Below are positions 17,901 through 25,199 of a DNA stretch of 64,000 nucleotides, in pieces (within the stretch, counting starts at the first letter, position 1; each line of letters begins with the position of its first letter). A program made the position numbers and the translations under genes. Source of the stretch: Chitinophagales bacterium (GTDB taxonomy: Bacteria; Bacteroidota; Bacteroidia; Chitinophagales; Chitinophagaceae); contig JAFLBM010000019.1 of NCBI GenBank assembly GCA_017303455.1, forward strand, positions 35,535 through 99,534, read 5' to 3'. The notes beneath the pieces were generated by a model, which ran no database searches, had not been told where the DNA came from, and was given only the letters and a program-made list of their open reading frames with translations.

Positions 17901-18309
17901 GGAGGTTATCATGGTTGCCGTCAAAGAAGACGATCATTTTATTATTCACCAGCTTGGTGGTACCACCCGTATTCTGCCAGTCAATATTCATCCCGATATT
18001 GGACTGCTGCATCTCGTCAAAATTGTTATACACCACCACGTTGGCCCGGCGCTGCAGGCCATACTCCACGAACTCTTCAATACCGGCCAGTTCATTCTCG
18101 GCTACCTGCGCCACATATTTACCCAATCCCAGCCCGTCCTGGCTGAAATAAGTATTGAAGTTTTCGGTCTGGTAATATTTCCAATTGAATTTCTGGTATT
18201 GCACCCTGTTCTTTCCAAACTCCACAGTGCTGACCTGTGCAGTGGTTTTCATAGCGGCGAAAACGATAAGACAGGCAATCAGGCTGGATACTTTCTTCAT
18301 AAATCTCAA
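14965..18309 (-). CDS. TolB-like beta-propeller protein with C-terminal outer-membrane barrel
   Basis: 1114 residues with a signal peptide (KKVSSLIACLIVFAAMKTTAQ; an alternative start is at 18300). The N-terminal quarter resembles a degenerate zinc-peptidase-like (MA-type) domain (LPQWLIDGYIEYAAEP, with no HExxH). The middle has TolB/WD-like propeller repeats (FSSNRPHA; PSFVAFPNKTGIIFSSN). The C-terminal third looks like a surface-antigen or Omp85-type barrel and ends in aromatic FAMGFDF, as outer-membrane barrels do. Proteins of this layout are common and conserved in Bacteroidota, but the function is not known to me. The gene stands alone, divergent from the MBL hydrolase. Confidence 0.75.
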   Translation of the reverse strand: MRFMKKVSSLIACLIVFAAMKTTAQVSTVEFGKNRVQYQKFNWKYYQTENFNTYFSQDGLGLGKYVAQVAENELAGIEEFVEYGLQRRANVVVYNNFDEMQQSNIGMNIDWQNTGGTTKLVNNKMIVFFDGNHDNLRRQIRQGIAKMLVDNILFGDDLGEFAANQALLDLPQWLIDGYIEYAAEPWSPSLDDDLRSTMLSGKYNNFYQFAFEKPNLAGHGFWKYIADKYGKSKVTYFFYLARIYRNLNNASQKVAKKKFKDLLKDFMLEVPQNYFKDLRSRRNNPKGQMSISEEIGKKDFIRFNANPVPRSFTYAVVEFKQGVYSVVLMENFVSRKVLLKFGSRTREEEKNPNYPILAWDGKGSRLAVLYSQEGKVKLFVYDVVNRIKSVKQELPMFDQVQDMKYMLDNNTLLMSAVRSGQTDVYVYKIDKQSFDQVTNDVYDDLDPSFVAFPNKTGIIFSSNRPHANAESSDDSLPSKRFNIFLVDNWNKSDFKQISQLSNLRYGNARYPSQYNMSHFTFVSDENGVNNRYAGFFRTERAGLDTLVFIGDEVLRNPPVSEVDSVLREWDKTDIDSVGFVSVTNDSAYVFPLTNYQSSLLETRTAGDNQQVSEVVKLGDVKLLYRLKVDENVLRRRNVSARPTEYVKKLMEEEKKAIGKTTNYIPVVQDSVKKQNDFFQSEFQDDKKDSATAAAGKVMDAGAEIKETVLRKAKVYEYRPPKYFTDYVVSGFNNTVLTINKFQPYAGGAGPVYLSNGNSFNGLIRMGTSDLMEDYKFTGGIRIASNLVDNDVFFNFTNQRKRLDWGITYYRQVIDYDVAKEFESYYLANLRYPLDRIRSLRASVGPRFNRISFKSLNRQLLEEPDFKTTYGQLSMEYVYDNTINPATNIWKGLRYKIFTDFFTQLKSDEVTDGKLIFNVGFDARHYLPIYRNAIWAVRAAGDFSWGDQKVIYYLGGVDNWFSPKFNNANQPDPNVTYTYQSLAVNLRGFSQNVSNGNNAFVINSEIRVPVFSTLFNKPINNAFLRNFQIVQFLDLGAAWTGSPLDIERPGVIYSQPNIPVSVQIKAGGIGPFAGGYGFGARSTLLGYFLRLDAAWELKGVFRGKPQWYFAMGFDF

Positions 18310-18471
18310 TTCAGTTTCTATATATCTGGTTAATCGTTCTTTTCTTCATTCCGTTGCTTGGCAGCAGGCGATTTTTGAAAACTTTATATGGCCGGCGACA
18401 GTGCTGCTATCATCGTCCCTTGCGTCGCACACTTCAACTTTGTTGCAAAGCTCCACACGATCAATAGCCTT

Positions 18472-18479
18472 TATCTTTG
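18472..18479 (+). promoter_or_regulatory. Probable -7 promoter box of the MBL hydrolase gene
   Basis: TATCTTTG fits TAnnTTTG and lies 43 bases before the ATG at 18523. It places the transcript start after the in-frame ATG at 18388, supporting the later start codon. Confidence 0.45.
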
Positions 18480-18522
18480 CTGCCGGGAATTACCCGATTT
18501 TAAAATTACGGAAAAACCATCC

Positions 18523-19164
18523 ATGTTAGTTGTTAAGTCATTCACTTTTAGTCCCGTTCAGGAGAATACCTATGTTTTGTATAACGAACAGAAGCAGTGC
18601 TGCATTATCGACCCCGGCTGTTATTTTCCGGAAGAAAGGGACGAATTAAAAACGGGTATCGGAAAGACAGGCCTGAGCCCCGTTTTGCTGCTCAATACCC
18701 ACTGCCACCTGGACCATGTTTTCGGCAATAAATTCGTTCATGACAACTGGGGGCTGCACCTGCACCTGCATGAAAAGGAGAAACCGGTGCTGGACTTTGC
18801 ACCCCAGTCCGGCCAGCTATGGCAACTGCCTTTCGACAATTACGAGGGGCCATTGGTTTATTTACAAGAGGGAGAAATTATAAAAATTGGTGAGGAGGAA
18901 CTGGAAGTGCTGTTCACTCCCGGTCATTCTCCGGGCAGTATCTCGTTTTACCATGCCGCCGGTGGTTATGTGATCGGGGGCGATGTATTGTTCAATGGCA
19001 GTATCGGCCGTACCGACCTGCCTGGCGGCAGTTATGCAACCCTGGTCAACAGCATCCAGACCCGGTTCTTTACCCTGCCGGATGAAACCAAAGTCTATTC
19101 AGGTCATGGCCCGGTAACAACGGTGGGTTTTGAGAAACAAAATAATCCTTTTGTAAAATTGTAG
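18523..19164 (+). CDS. MBL-fold hydrolase (glyoxalase II-like)
   Basis: 213 residues. The metal motif HxHxDH is present as THCHLDH (His 60, His 62, Asp 64, His 65). Further ligands fit FTPGHSPGSISFY (His), IGGDVLF (Asp) and YSGHGPVTT (His). It has the length and layout of YcbL-type glyoxalase II relatives and would hydrolyse thioesters with two metal ions in the cytoplasm. The start at 18523 was chosen because the fold begins there and a promoter box lies between it and the upstream ATG. The 3' end is odd: a second, synonymously diverged copy of the last codons occurs at 19217-19252 beyond a palindromic element. Confidence 0.85.
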   Translation: MLVVKSFTFSPVQENTYVLYNEQKQCCIIDPGCYFPEERDELKTGIGKTGLSPVLLLNTHCHLDHVFGNKFVHDNWGLHLHLHEKEKPVLDFAPQSGQLWQLPFDNYEGPLVYLQEGEIIKIGEEELEVLFTPGHSPGSISFYHAAGGYVIGGDVLFNGSIGRTDLPGGSYATLVNSIQTRFFTLPDETKVYSGHGPVTTVGFEKQNNPFVKL

Positions 19165-19171
19165 TAGCGGA

Positions 19172-19212
19172 GTGTCTCCCCCTCTCCATTTATGGAGAGG
19201 GTCGGGGTGAGG
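19172..19212. repeat. Palindromic GC-rich element (hairpin plus G-rich tail)
   Basis: CCCTCTCCAT (19180-19189), TT, ATGGAGAGGG (19192-19201), then TCGGGGTGAGG. The same design, a CCCTC/GAGGG-type hairpin followed by a GGGG tail, occurs within the mazG-like, glyS and nuoD genes and between nuo genes. It lies between two copies of the preceding gene's 3' end. Confidence 0.75.
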
Positions 19213-19216
19213 TAGT

Positions 19217-19255
19217 TTTGAGAAAATGAATAACCCGTTTGTGAAGTTGTATTAA
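19217..19255 (+). pseudogene. Duplicated 3' end of the MBL hydrolase gene
   Basis: This stretch reads F-E-K-M-N-N-P-F-V-K-L-Y-stop, against F-E-K-Q-N-N-P-F-V-K-L-stop at the true gene end (19129-19164). Five of the eight differing bases are silent third-position changes or the final stop position; the rest are one codon. It is non-coding now because the real gene stops upstream. Confidence 0.7.
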
Positions 19256-19310
19256 CGGTTGACAAATAATCGACCGAAACGACAGTTTTGTACTAAAATA
19301 AATCAGAACA

Positions 19311-19730
19311 ATGGTTGCGTTCGAGTATTTTAATAATCAGGTAGAACTACATTTTCATTATCTGGTAGAAGAATATGGATACAGGTTAGCTCAGAGGCAA
19401 GAGATTCATACTATTTATCAATGTGATTTTGTCAAGACGGATAACATGATTCGAATTGAATATTCAAAAAAGAATCAGTATTTATCCGTACACTTTTTTA
19501 AAAAAGTATTTGACTTTAAACCAACTACTCAAGATGGTATACATAGCACTTCTCTCGAGATTTTAATTTATGAGAAGAAAAAAAGAAGGATATACACTCC
19601 GGAAGATTATCATGCTTATATGCCATACAATATTGGTTTTGATAAATCAATCGAAGCGTTAGCAAAAATGCTTACAGAATATGGGAGTGATGTTTTAAAA
19701 GGAAAAAAATGGCAAGGTAGTGAAGAGTAA
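19311..19730 (+). CDS. Hypothetical protein, unknown family
   Basis: 139 residues, soluble, rich in aromatic and charged residues (VAFEYFNNQVELHFHYLVEEYGY ... RIYTPEDYHAYMPYN). It has no signal peptide, membrane segment or motif I recognise. It is more AT-rich than its neighbours and stands alone between the MBL gene and the flippase, which suggests an accessory gene, possibly an immunity-type or cassette-borne protein. That is a guess from size and composition only. Confidence 0.55.
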   Translation: MVAFEYFNNQVELHFHYLVEEYGYRLAQRQEIHTIYQCDFVKTDNMIRIEYSKKNQYLSVHFFKKVFDFKPTTQDGIHSTSLEILIYEKKKRRIYTPEDYHAYMPYNIGFDKSIEALAKMLTEYGSDVLKGKKWQGSEE

Positions 19731-19753
19731 AATATCTTGTCATCTTGCAAACA

Positions 19754-21262
19754 TTATTTAATAAACCTCCCAATCACCGGCATCTTCGCCAGTTCCTTTC
19801 TCTCAATCTTCGCTACAAAAAGAGCAAACAGGGTTAACAGTAAGGTAGCTGTTCCAAAGTTGAACCAGTGGTTATCCCAGAGATAAACCAACCCGCGGTG
19901 AAAACCATAGACCAGGATCACCAGCACTAAATAAGCGATCAGTTTTTTTCTTGCATAAGGAACCGGGTAATGTTTTTGTCCCATCGTATAACTCACGATC
20001 ATCATGAACAGGTAGCAAACAAAGGTTGCGATTGCTGCACCGAGGTAATGCAGTTCGGGAATAAGAAGGATATTGAGCACAATGGTAATGGCCGCACCAC
20101 CCAAGGTGATAAAGGCACCGGTCATATTCTTATGCGTCAGCTTGTACCAGATACTGAGATTATAATAAATACCAAGGAAGACATTGCCTAAGGCCAGCAA
20201 GGGAACTATGCTCAGTCCTTCCACCCACTTGGGTTTATCAATTGCTTCAAAGAACCAGGCAAACACATCAATATACAGGCTGATGAAAAGGAACATAAAG
20301 CAGCAGGCGATCACAAAGAACTTCATGATCCGGGCATAGGTCTTCGGCGCATTCTCTTCCTTACTCTGGCTGAAGAAGAAAGGCTCGGCGGCCATCCGGA
20401 AAGCCTGTATCATAATGGTGATCAGAACAGCCAGCCGGTAGATATTACCAAAAATTCCCAGCTCATGTTTCGCCTGTTCTTCGGGCAGGTCCACCACATG
20501 CTGGTAGATCAGCCGGCTCAGCATATCATTCACCATCCCGCCCATACCCACAATGATCAGCGGGTAGGCATAGTGCATCACTTTTTTCCAGAGAACAGGA
20601 TCGAAGCGGAAACGGATCTGCATAAACTCTTTGCGGAGTAATATAAATGTGAGGATGCTCCCGGCCAGGTTACCGATCAGGTAATAACCGATGCCGATCT
20701 TATCGTTGTAAAAGGTTCCCAGGAAACTATCCGGGTGTTTGGCCACATAGCCGGGTATGATGCCGAGAAATAAAATAACAACCGTAATATTGACCAATAC
20801 TCCGGCAAGGGTTGCAAACGCATAACGTTTGGGTCGGTTCTCCTGCCGCAGCCTTGCAAAAGCCAGGGTACTGATGGCATCAAAGAAAATGATAGCCGCC
20901 ATCCAGGTTATATATTCAGGATGTTTATCCAGGTTGGCCCAATAGGCAATATTGTCCTTGAACAACAGCAACAAGCCGGTAAAGAAAATGGTGGAACCGA
21001 TCAGCGAAAGGGATAAAGTGCTGTACAGGCGTTGCTGCTCCATGTCCCGGGAAAAACGGAAATAAGCGGTTTCCAGTCCGTACGTGAATAATACATTCAG
21101 GAAAGGGATGATGGCATAGATCTGTGTCAGGTCAGCCGTTTTGGAAGGTTGTGCAAAGATCAGTGGCAGGGTCAGGTTCATGATATAGCCAAGAAAACGC
21201 CGGGCGATGGTGGGTACACCATACCACATTGTTTGCCCCGCCAGTTTTTTGATACCACTCAA
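19754..21262 (-). CDS. Polysaccharide/oligosaccharide flippase (Wzx-like, MOP superfamily)
   Basis: 502 residues with about 13-14 hydrophobic segments spread over the whole length, starting MSGIKKLAGQTMWYGVPTIARRFLGYIMNLTLP, the typical N-terminus of RfbX/Wzx flippases. It would move lipid-linked glycans across the inner membrane. No other polysaccharide genes are adjacent, so the substrate is unknown. It is divergent from the coiled-coil protein gene at 21385. Confidence 0.85.
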   Translation of the reverse strand: MSGIKKLAGQTMWYGVPTIARRFLGYIMNLTLPLIFAQPSKTADLTQIYAIIPFLNVLFTYGLETAYFRFSRDMEQQRLYSTLSLSLIGSTIFFTGLLLLFKDNIAYWANLDKHPEYITWMAAIIFFDAISTLAFARLRQENRPKRYAFATLAGVLVNITVVILFLGIIPGYVAKHPDSFLGTFYNDKIGIGYYLIGNLAGSILTFILLRKEFMQIRFRFDPVLWKKVMHYAYPLIIVGMGGMVNDMLSRLIYQHVVDLPEEQAKHELGIFGNIYRLAVLITIMIQAFRMAAEPFFFSQSKEENAPKTYARIMKFFVIACCFMFLFISLYIDVFAWFFEAIDKPKWVEGLSIVPLLALGNVFLGIYYNLSIWYKLTHKNMTGAFITLGGAAITIVLNILLIPELHYLGAAIATFVCYLFMMIVSYTMGQKHYPVPYARKKLIAYLVLVILVYGFHRGLVYLWDNHWFNFGTATLLLTLFALFVAKIERKELAKMPVIGRFIK

Positions 21263-21334
21263 CCGATGAAAATTTATTCAGCAAATGTAATTGTTGGGCA
21301 CCCAAAAAACGAATTGCCTGTTTTCTTTAACGTG

Positions 21335-21367
21335 TTTGCAACGCATTTTGTCTTTGGGCTATCTTTG
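21335..21367 (+). promoter_or_regulatory. Bacteroidota-type promoter for the gene at 21385
   Basis: TTTG (21335-21338), a 21-base spacer, then TATCTTTG (21360-21367). This fits TTTG-N19-23-TAnnTTTG. The start codon is 17 bases past the -7 box. Confidence 0.6.
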
Positions 21368-21384
21368 TTGCAAATTTTATTGCT

Positions 21385-22047
21385 ATGATCAGAAATTCAT
21401 TTTTAATAATTGGAGCCTTGTTACTGGCAGCACCCGTTTTCTCCCAGGCCTATGAAGCCAAAGCGGAATACAGCAAGAAAAAGCAGGATGCTTTTGCCAT
21501 CGACTATGCGTATTCACCCGAGGCGGTGGAGAATGCGATAATCCAGCGAATGGAGAAACTGGGCTACAAGGCGAAGGAAGAAAAAGGCATCTTCAATAAG
21601 GACAAAGGATTTTTAGTGTTTAAGAATGCGTTTATCACGGATATCAGCAGCAATAGCATGGATTATATGATCAAAGTGGAAAGAAAAAGCCGCAAAGAAA
21701 AAGACGAAGCGGTGATATATATGATCATCATGAAAGATGGCAGTAATGCAAAGGCGGGTTTTGAAGCGTATGATGTGGAAAGGGCCAAATCATTTTTGAA
21801 TAACCTGTTGCCCGATGTGGAAGCGGCTAACCTTGAGTTACAGATCAAAGCCCAGGAGGAAGTGGTAACGAAAGCGGAAAAAAAATTGCGCAACCTGCAG
21901 GATGATAAAAAGAATATGGAAGAAAAGATCAGGAAACTGCAGGATGATATCAAGACCAATGAAAGAGACCAGGAAGCCACCCAGGCGGATATTACCAACC
22001 AGAAAGTGAACCTGGAAAACCTGAAAGGGAAAAGAGTAAAAATGTAA
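21385..22047 (+). CDS. Secreted protein with C-terminal coiled coil, unknown function
   Basis: 220 residues: a Sec signal (MIRNSFLIIGALLLAAPVFSQ), a globular part (about 22-150), then a heptad-rich helix (about 150-215; EEVVTKAEKKLRNLQDDKKN, KIRKLQDDIKTNERDQ) ending in basic KGKRVKM. It is probably periplasmic. I do not recognise a family with known function. It has its own promoter and converges on the di-haem peroxidase gene, leaving one base between stops. Confidence 0.7.
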   Translation: MIRNSFLIIGALLLAAPVFSQAYEAKAEYSKKKQDAFAIDYAYSPEAVENAIIQRMEKLGYKAKEEKGIFNKDKGFLVFKNAFITDISSNSMDYMIKVERKSRKEKDEAVIYMIIMKDGSNAKAGFEAYDVERAKSFLNNLLPDVEAANLELQIKAQEEVVTKAEKKLRNLQDDKKNMEEKIRKLQDDIKTNERDQEATQADITNQKVNLENLKGKRVKM

Positions 22048-22048
22048 A

Positions 22049-23092
22049 TTATTGCGGTGCTGCCCAGCGGGTATCATGCAAAATACTAGAGTCTGTCAGC
22101 GTACGCAGAAACAAAGCCAGGTCAATAGCCTGGCTGTTTGTTATAGTGAGGCCCCCAGCCACTAAGGGATCGGTGGTACTGCTCAGCTGCACACCGGTAC
22201 GGTAATGATTGATACACTGTGCTAAGGTGGCAAATCGTCCGTCATGCATATAATTCGATGAAATGTACACGTTGCGGAGCGTAGGTACTTTGAATTTTAA
22301 TGAATCGGACGACTGGCCGGTGATCCGTATCCTTCCATAATCTTTTAAGAAAGGATCAACCGGCAGACCAATATTCCGGTAACTGTAATCGGTGAACAAT
22401 GGTTCCGGGTGACAACCGGCACAACTGGTCCTGAATAACTGGTAGCCATTTTCTTCCTGCGCTGAAAAACTCACTTCTCCTCGTTTGTATTTATCATATT
22501 TTGAATTGGCAACAGTAATATAACCGGTAAACTGTGCCAGTGCTTTTTGAATATGAATGGGTAATATCTCATCCGTGTAAAATACTTTCTTAAACATTAC
22601 CCGGTAATAATTATCGTCTTTGATCTTACGAATTACCCTGTTAAAGGTTTCACCCATTTCCAGACTGCCCGTGATGGGATGCACGGATTCTTCCACTAAA
22701 GAATTGAACTCACCATCCCAGTGAAAACTTTTGTTCCAGGCAAGATTAAGCAAGGGTGGTGCATTGCGTAAGGTATGTGATTCAAAAACACCGTGACTGC
22801 GGTCATGTTCATAAGTGCCGAAAGAACCTACCTGCTGGTGACAGGAGGCGCAGGGGTGCAGGTTATCTGCCGAGAGACGCACATCATAAAATAATTTGCG
22901 GCCCAGTTCAAATCCTTCCTGCGTTAAAGGATTGTCGGCATATTGATAAACCGGTGCAGGAAATCCGGCCGGAATAACTTGTTGTAAAGGTGTCGGGTTA
23001 TTAAGACCGGGCTTATTACAGGAGCCTGCGATATAAGCCATAAAAAAGATGACGGGCAAAAGAAGGGATATCGTCAGCAGGCTTTTTCGCAC
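22049..23092 (-). CDS. Di-haem cytochrome c peroxidase / MauG-like protein
   Basis: 347 residues with a lipoprotein-like signal (AGSC, Cys 25) and two haem c sites, CASCH (Cys 81, Cys 84, His 85) and CAGCH (Cys 224, Cys 227, His 228). The sequence around each follows the bacterial CcpA/MauG family (GRKLFYDVRLSADN before haem 1; FRTSCAGCHPEPLFTD at haem 2). Typical members reduce H2O2 in the periplasm with electrons from small cytochromes. The MauG-type oxidative role cannot be excluded. It is a single-gene unit. Confidence 0.88.
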   Translation of the reverse strand: MRKSLLTISLLLPVIFFMAYIAGSCNKPGLNNPTPLQQVIPAGFPAPVYQYADNPLTQEGFELGRKLFYDVRLSADNLHPCASCHQQVGSFGTYEHDRSHGVFESHTLRNAPPLLNLAWNKSFHWDGEFNSLVEESVHPITGSLEMGETFNRVIRKIKDDNYYRVMFKKVFYTDEILPIHIQKALAQFTGYITVANSKYDKYKRGEVSFSAQEENGYQLFRTSCAGCHPEPLFTDYSYRNIGLPVDPFLKDYGRIRITGQSSDSLKFKVPTLRNVYISSNYMHDGRFATLAQCINHYRTGVQLSSTTDPLVAGGLTITNSQAIDLALFLRTLTDSSILHDTRWAAPQ

Positions 23093-23169
23093 AGGGTGAA
23101 ATTGAACAGCTAATTTACAAATTGTTTCCCACGAAGACTAAAGACATTCTTCCTGTTCCTTTGTGGGCA

Positions 23170-23592
23170 CTAATAACTATTCCTGCTGAAGCTTTGACGA
23201 CCGGCTTTGATCTCGCTTTTTCGTTTCTTGGACTCCAGCCTTCTTTCTTTGGAAGCTTTGCTGGCCTTTGTGGCGATCCGGGCTTTTTTCTTTTCCAGTG
23301 CTTTTTGCACCAGCTCGTTTATTTTCTCTACTGCTTCTTCTTTGTTGGCTAACTGGGTGCGGTGAGTTTGTGCTTTCACCTGCAAATAACCTTCTGTATT
23401 GATGCGATTCGATAGCTTCTCTTTGATGGTTTGTTTTTGTTCGGCAGACAGGATAGCAGAGGAATCAATATGAACGGCAGCAATAACAGCCGTTTCTACT
23501 TTATTAACGTTCTGCCCGCCTTTGCCGCCACTGCGGGTGGTCTGGAAATGTATTTCAGCAAGAAGATTGATCATTTGGGTGCAGGGGTTCAT
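23170..23592 (-). CDS. arfB: Ribosome rescue peptidyl-tRNA hydrolase ArfB
   Basis: 140 residues. The release-factor GGQ motif is in SGGKGGQNVNKVET (Gly 25, Gly 26, Gln 27), and the C-terminal tail is strongly basic (KARIATKASKASKERRL, then SKKRKSEIK), as needed to enter the empty mRNA channel. ArfB frees stalled ribosomes by cutting peptidyl-tRNA. A start at 23574 (Met 7) is also possible. The gene is divergent from dtd with 32 bases between starts, so the two promoters overlap. Confidence 0.92.
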   Translation of the reverse strand: MNPCTQMINLLAEIHFQTTRSGGKGGQNVNKVETAVIAAVHIDSSAILSAEQKQTIKEKLSNRINTEGYLQVKAQTHRTQLANKEEAVEKINELVQKALEKKKARIATKASKASKERRLESKKRKSEIKAGRQSFSRNSY

Positions 23593-23601
23593 TTACATTT
23601 G
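23574..23601 (+). promoter_or_regulatory. Probable dtd promoter
   Basis: TTTG (23574-23577) and TACATTTG (23594-23601) fit the Bacteroidota promoter, with a slightly short 16-base spacer. The box overlaps the first codons of the divergent arfB gene. The dtd ATG is 23 bases downstream. Confidence 0.45.
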
Positions 23602-23624
23602 TGCAACAATCAAAGGTACAAATT

Positions 23625-24077
23625 ATGAGGGCGGTTATTCAACGGGTATCGAAAGCTAGTGTAACAATTGATGGGAGTATGTATGGACAGATCGGAACCG
23701 GGTTATTAGTATTGCTTGGTATTGAAGACGCTGATACACCAGAAGATATCGAATGGCTTAGCAGTAAGGTCGTCAACCTCCGCATTTTTGATGATGCAGC
23801 CGGGGTGATGAATGAATCAGTAAAAGATAAAAACGGGGACATATTACTGGTGAGCCAGTTTACCTTACATGCTTCCACGAAAAAAGGCAACCGGCCATCT
23901 TATATTAAAGCCAGCAAGCCTGACATAGCTATTCCCCTGTATGAAAAAATGATACAGCAATTAACTAATGACCTGGGCAGGGAAATCAAAACAGGTTCTT
24001 TCGGGGCTGATATGAAAGTGGAATTATTGAATGACGGGCCAGTAACGATCATCATTGATACAAAAAATAAGGAATAG
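23625..24077 (+). CDS. dtd: D-aminoacyl-tRNA deacylase
   Basis: 150 residues, the standard DTD length. It starts MRAVIQRVSKASV and carries both active-site signatures: SQFTLHA and the C-terminal NDGPVT (the Gly-cisPro motif). It removes D-amino acids wrongly loaded on tRNA. The start at 23625 was chosen because homologues begin at this Met; an upstream in-frame GTG falls in the promoter. The assignment is firm. Confidence 0.96.
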   Translation: MRAVIQRVSKASVTIDGSMYGQIGTGLLVLLGIEDADTPEDIEWLSSKVVNLRIFDDAAGVMNESVKDKNGDILLVSQFTLHASTKKGNRPSYIKASKPDIAIPLYEKMIQQLTNDLGREIKTGSFGADMKVELLNDGPVTIIIDTKNKE

Positions 24078-24123
24078 CTAAGAGGTGAAGCAGAAAGAGG
24101 GCTATCTTCCTGGAACTCTTAGC

Positions 24124-24453
24124 CTACCGGACACCCACTTTCTCCGTAAACGGCTTCATGCCGTCATACTGGATCATGATAAAACAGATATTCTCTTTGG
24201 CCGGGACATTAAAATTAAACGTACTGGCCTTCACCTCCCGTTGCTCCACGATACGGTGACCGCTGGCGGTCCACACCATAATATTCTTAATGAGTTTAGT
24301 GCTTTTTACCGTTACCTGTTTGCCGGAAGTGAGAATGCGGTAAGGTTTGATTGTTTGCTTAAACGAATCATTGTCTGGCTGGGCCAGTGAGGTTAACACA
24401 AGTAAAAGACAGGTGACGATCACCATGAATCGCCGGGTAGCTGGACACATCAT
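24124..24453 (-). CDS. Small secreted protein resembling a lone T9SS type-A C-terminal domain
   Basis: 109 residues with a signal peptide (MVIVTCLLLVLTSLAQ; start could also be 24426). The mature 80 residues read like the type-A sorting domain of type IX secretion cargo: KNIMVWTASGHRIVEQREV then FNFNVPAKENICFIMIQYDG and FTEKVGV. These parallel the usual pattern of a VYDaxGrxV strand, a Y/I-strand and a closing K-x-V-V strand. No cargo domain precedes it. It converges on dtd. It may be a decayed cargo protein or a small surface or carrier protein; the resemblance was judged by eye. Confidence 0.55.
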   Translation of the reverse strand: MMCPATRRFMVIVTCLLLVLTSLAQPDNDSFKQTIKPYRILTSGKQVTVKSTKLIKNIMVWTASGHRIVEQREVKASTFNFNVPAKENICFIMIQYDGMKPFTEKVGVR

Positions 24454-24561
24454 AGAATAGAAATTTGATTTTTCGCTTTCAGAGGGCAGGAGGGTTCGGA
24501 TCGGGAGGTTCTAAACGGCAAGAATCATGCTATATTGCAGCAGCACTTTAAAAATTTTGTT

Positions 24562-24909
24562 ATGACTATTCAGGAAGCGCAGCAACAGGTGGATGGCTGG
24601 ATCAAAACCGTGGGTGTCCGTTACTTCAGCGAACTCACCAATATGACCATCTTAACAGAAGAAGTGGGAGAATTAGCAAGACATATGGCGAGGATGTACG
24701 GAGATCAGTCATACAAACCGGGCGAGAAGTCCCTTCCTGCGGAGGGGGTTGGGGGAGGCCCCTTGGCCGATGAAATGGCCGATGTGCTCTGGGTGCTGAT
24801 CTGCCTGGCCAACCAAACAGGCGTTAACCTGACGGAAGCATTGGAAAAGAATTTTGAAAAGAAGAATATACGGGATGCGGAGCGGCATAAGAATAATGAG
24901 AAATTGTGA
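24562..24909 (+). CDS. MazG-like nucleotide pyrophosphohydrolase with a short in-frame insert
   Basis: 115 residues from the ATG at 24562. It has the MazG/dUTPase-like helical fold with EEVGELARHMAR (metal-binding E-x2-E) and DEMADVLWVLICLANQ (D/E-x2-D). It would hydrolyse (d)NTPs. Between KPGEKS and LADEM, where relatives run on directly, lie about ten extra residues (LPAEGVGGGP, residues 58-67) coded by a CCCTTCC-TGC-GGAGGGG hairpin and G-rich tail (24730-24760). The frame is kept. The stop overlaps the start of the next gene (TGATG). Confidence 0.85.
   Translation: MTIQEAQQQVDGWIKTVGVRYFSELTNMTILTEEVGELARHMARMYGDQSYKPGEKSLPAEGVGGGPLADEMADVLWVLICLANQTGVNLTEALEKNFEKKNIRDAERHKNNEKL
24730..24760. 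repeat. Palindromic GC-rich element inside the mazG-like gene
   Basis: It reads TCCCTTCCTGCGGAGGGG then GTTGGGGGAGGCC, 31 bases. It shares the CCTGCGG core and G-rich tail with the elements in glyS (25744-25768) and nuoD (63741-63766). It adds about ten codons without a shift. Confidence 0.75.
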
Positions 24910-25154
24910 TGAAAATAAATAAAGTTTTTTTTGTCAAATCACTGATATTACTGGTTTACCTGTTGCCTTTTGTTATTGCTTATCTAAAAGGAGAGAGGGT
25001 ATTATTCCAGAAAATTTATTACGCAGGGATTATTGTTTCCGCTTTATCGTTTATCAGCTTCAAAGATGAATTACTGAATAATTGGCTATTTGCGATATCG
25101 CTGCTTCTATTCCTGCTGAACCTGATTCCGGTTTTCATGTATTTATTCTCGTAA
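24909..25154 (+). CDS. Small membrane protein, unknown
   Basis: 81 residues, mostly hydrophobic, with two or three membrane helices (VKSLILLVYLLPFVIAYL; YYAGIIVSALSFISF; WLFAISLLLFLLNLIPVFMYLF). It starts on the ATG that overlaps the mazG-like stop, so it is probably translationally coupled. I do not recognise the family. It lies just before the glyS promoter. Confidence 0.6.
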   Translation: MKINKVFFVKSLILLVYLLPFVIAYLKGERVLFQKIYYAGIIVSALSFISFKDELLNNWLFAISLLLFLLNLIPVFMYLFS

Positions 25155-25185
25155 AAGCAGGTTTACGTAAATCCCCAATCTGCCT

Positions 25186-25193
25186 TACTTTTG
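25186..25193 (+). promoter_or_regulatory. glyS -7 promoter box
   Basis: TACTTTTG matches TAnnTTTG exactly and ends 6 bases before the ATG at 25200, so the message would be leaderless or nearly so. This supports 25200 rather than the upstream in-frame TTG at 25191. Confidence 0.6.
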
Positions 25194-25199
25194 CCGCCT

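Noticed and set aside
18388..18522. Upstream ATG extending the MBL hydrolase by 45 residues
   Set aside because: A TATCTTTG promoter box lies inside the extension, and the fold begins at the later Met.
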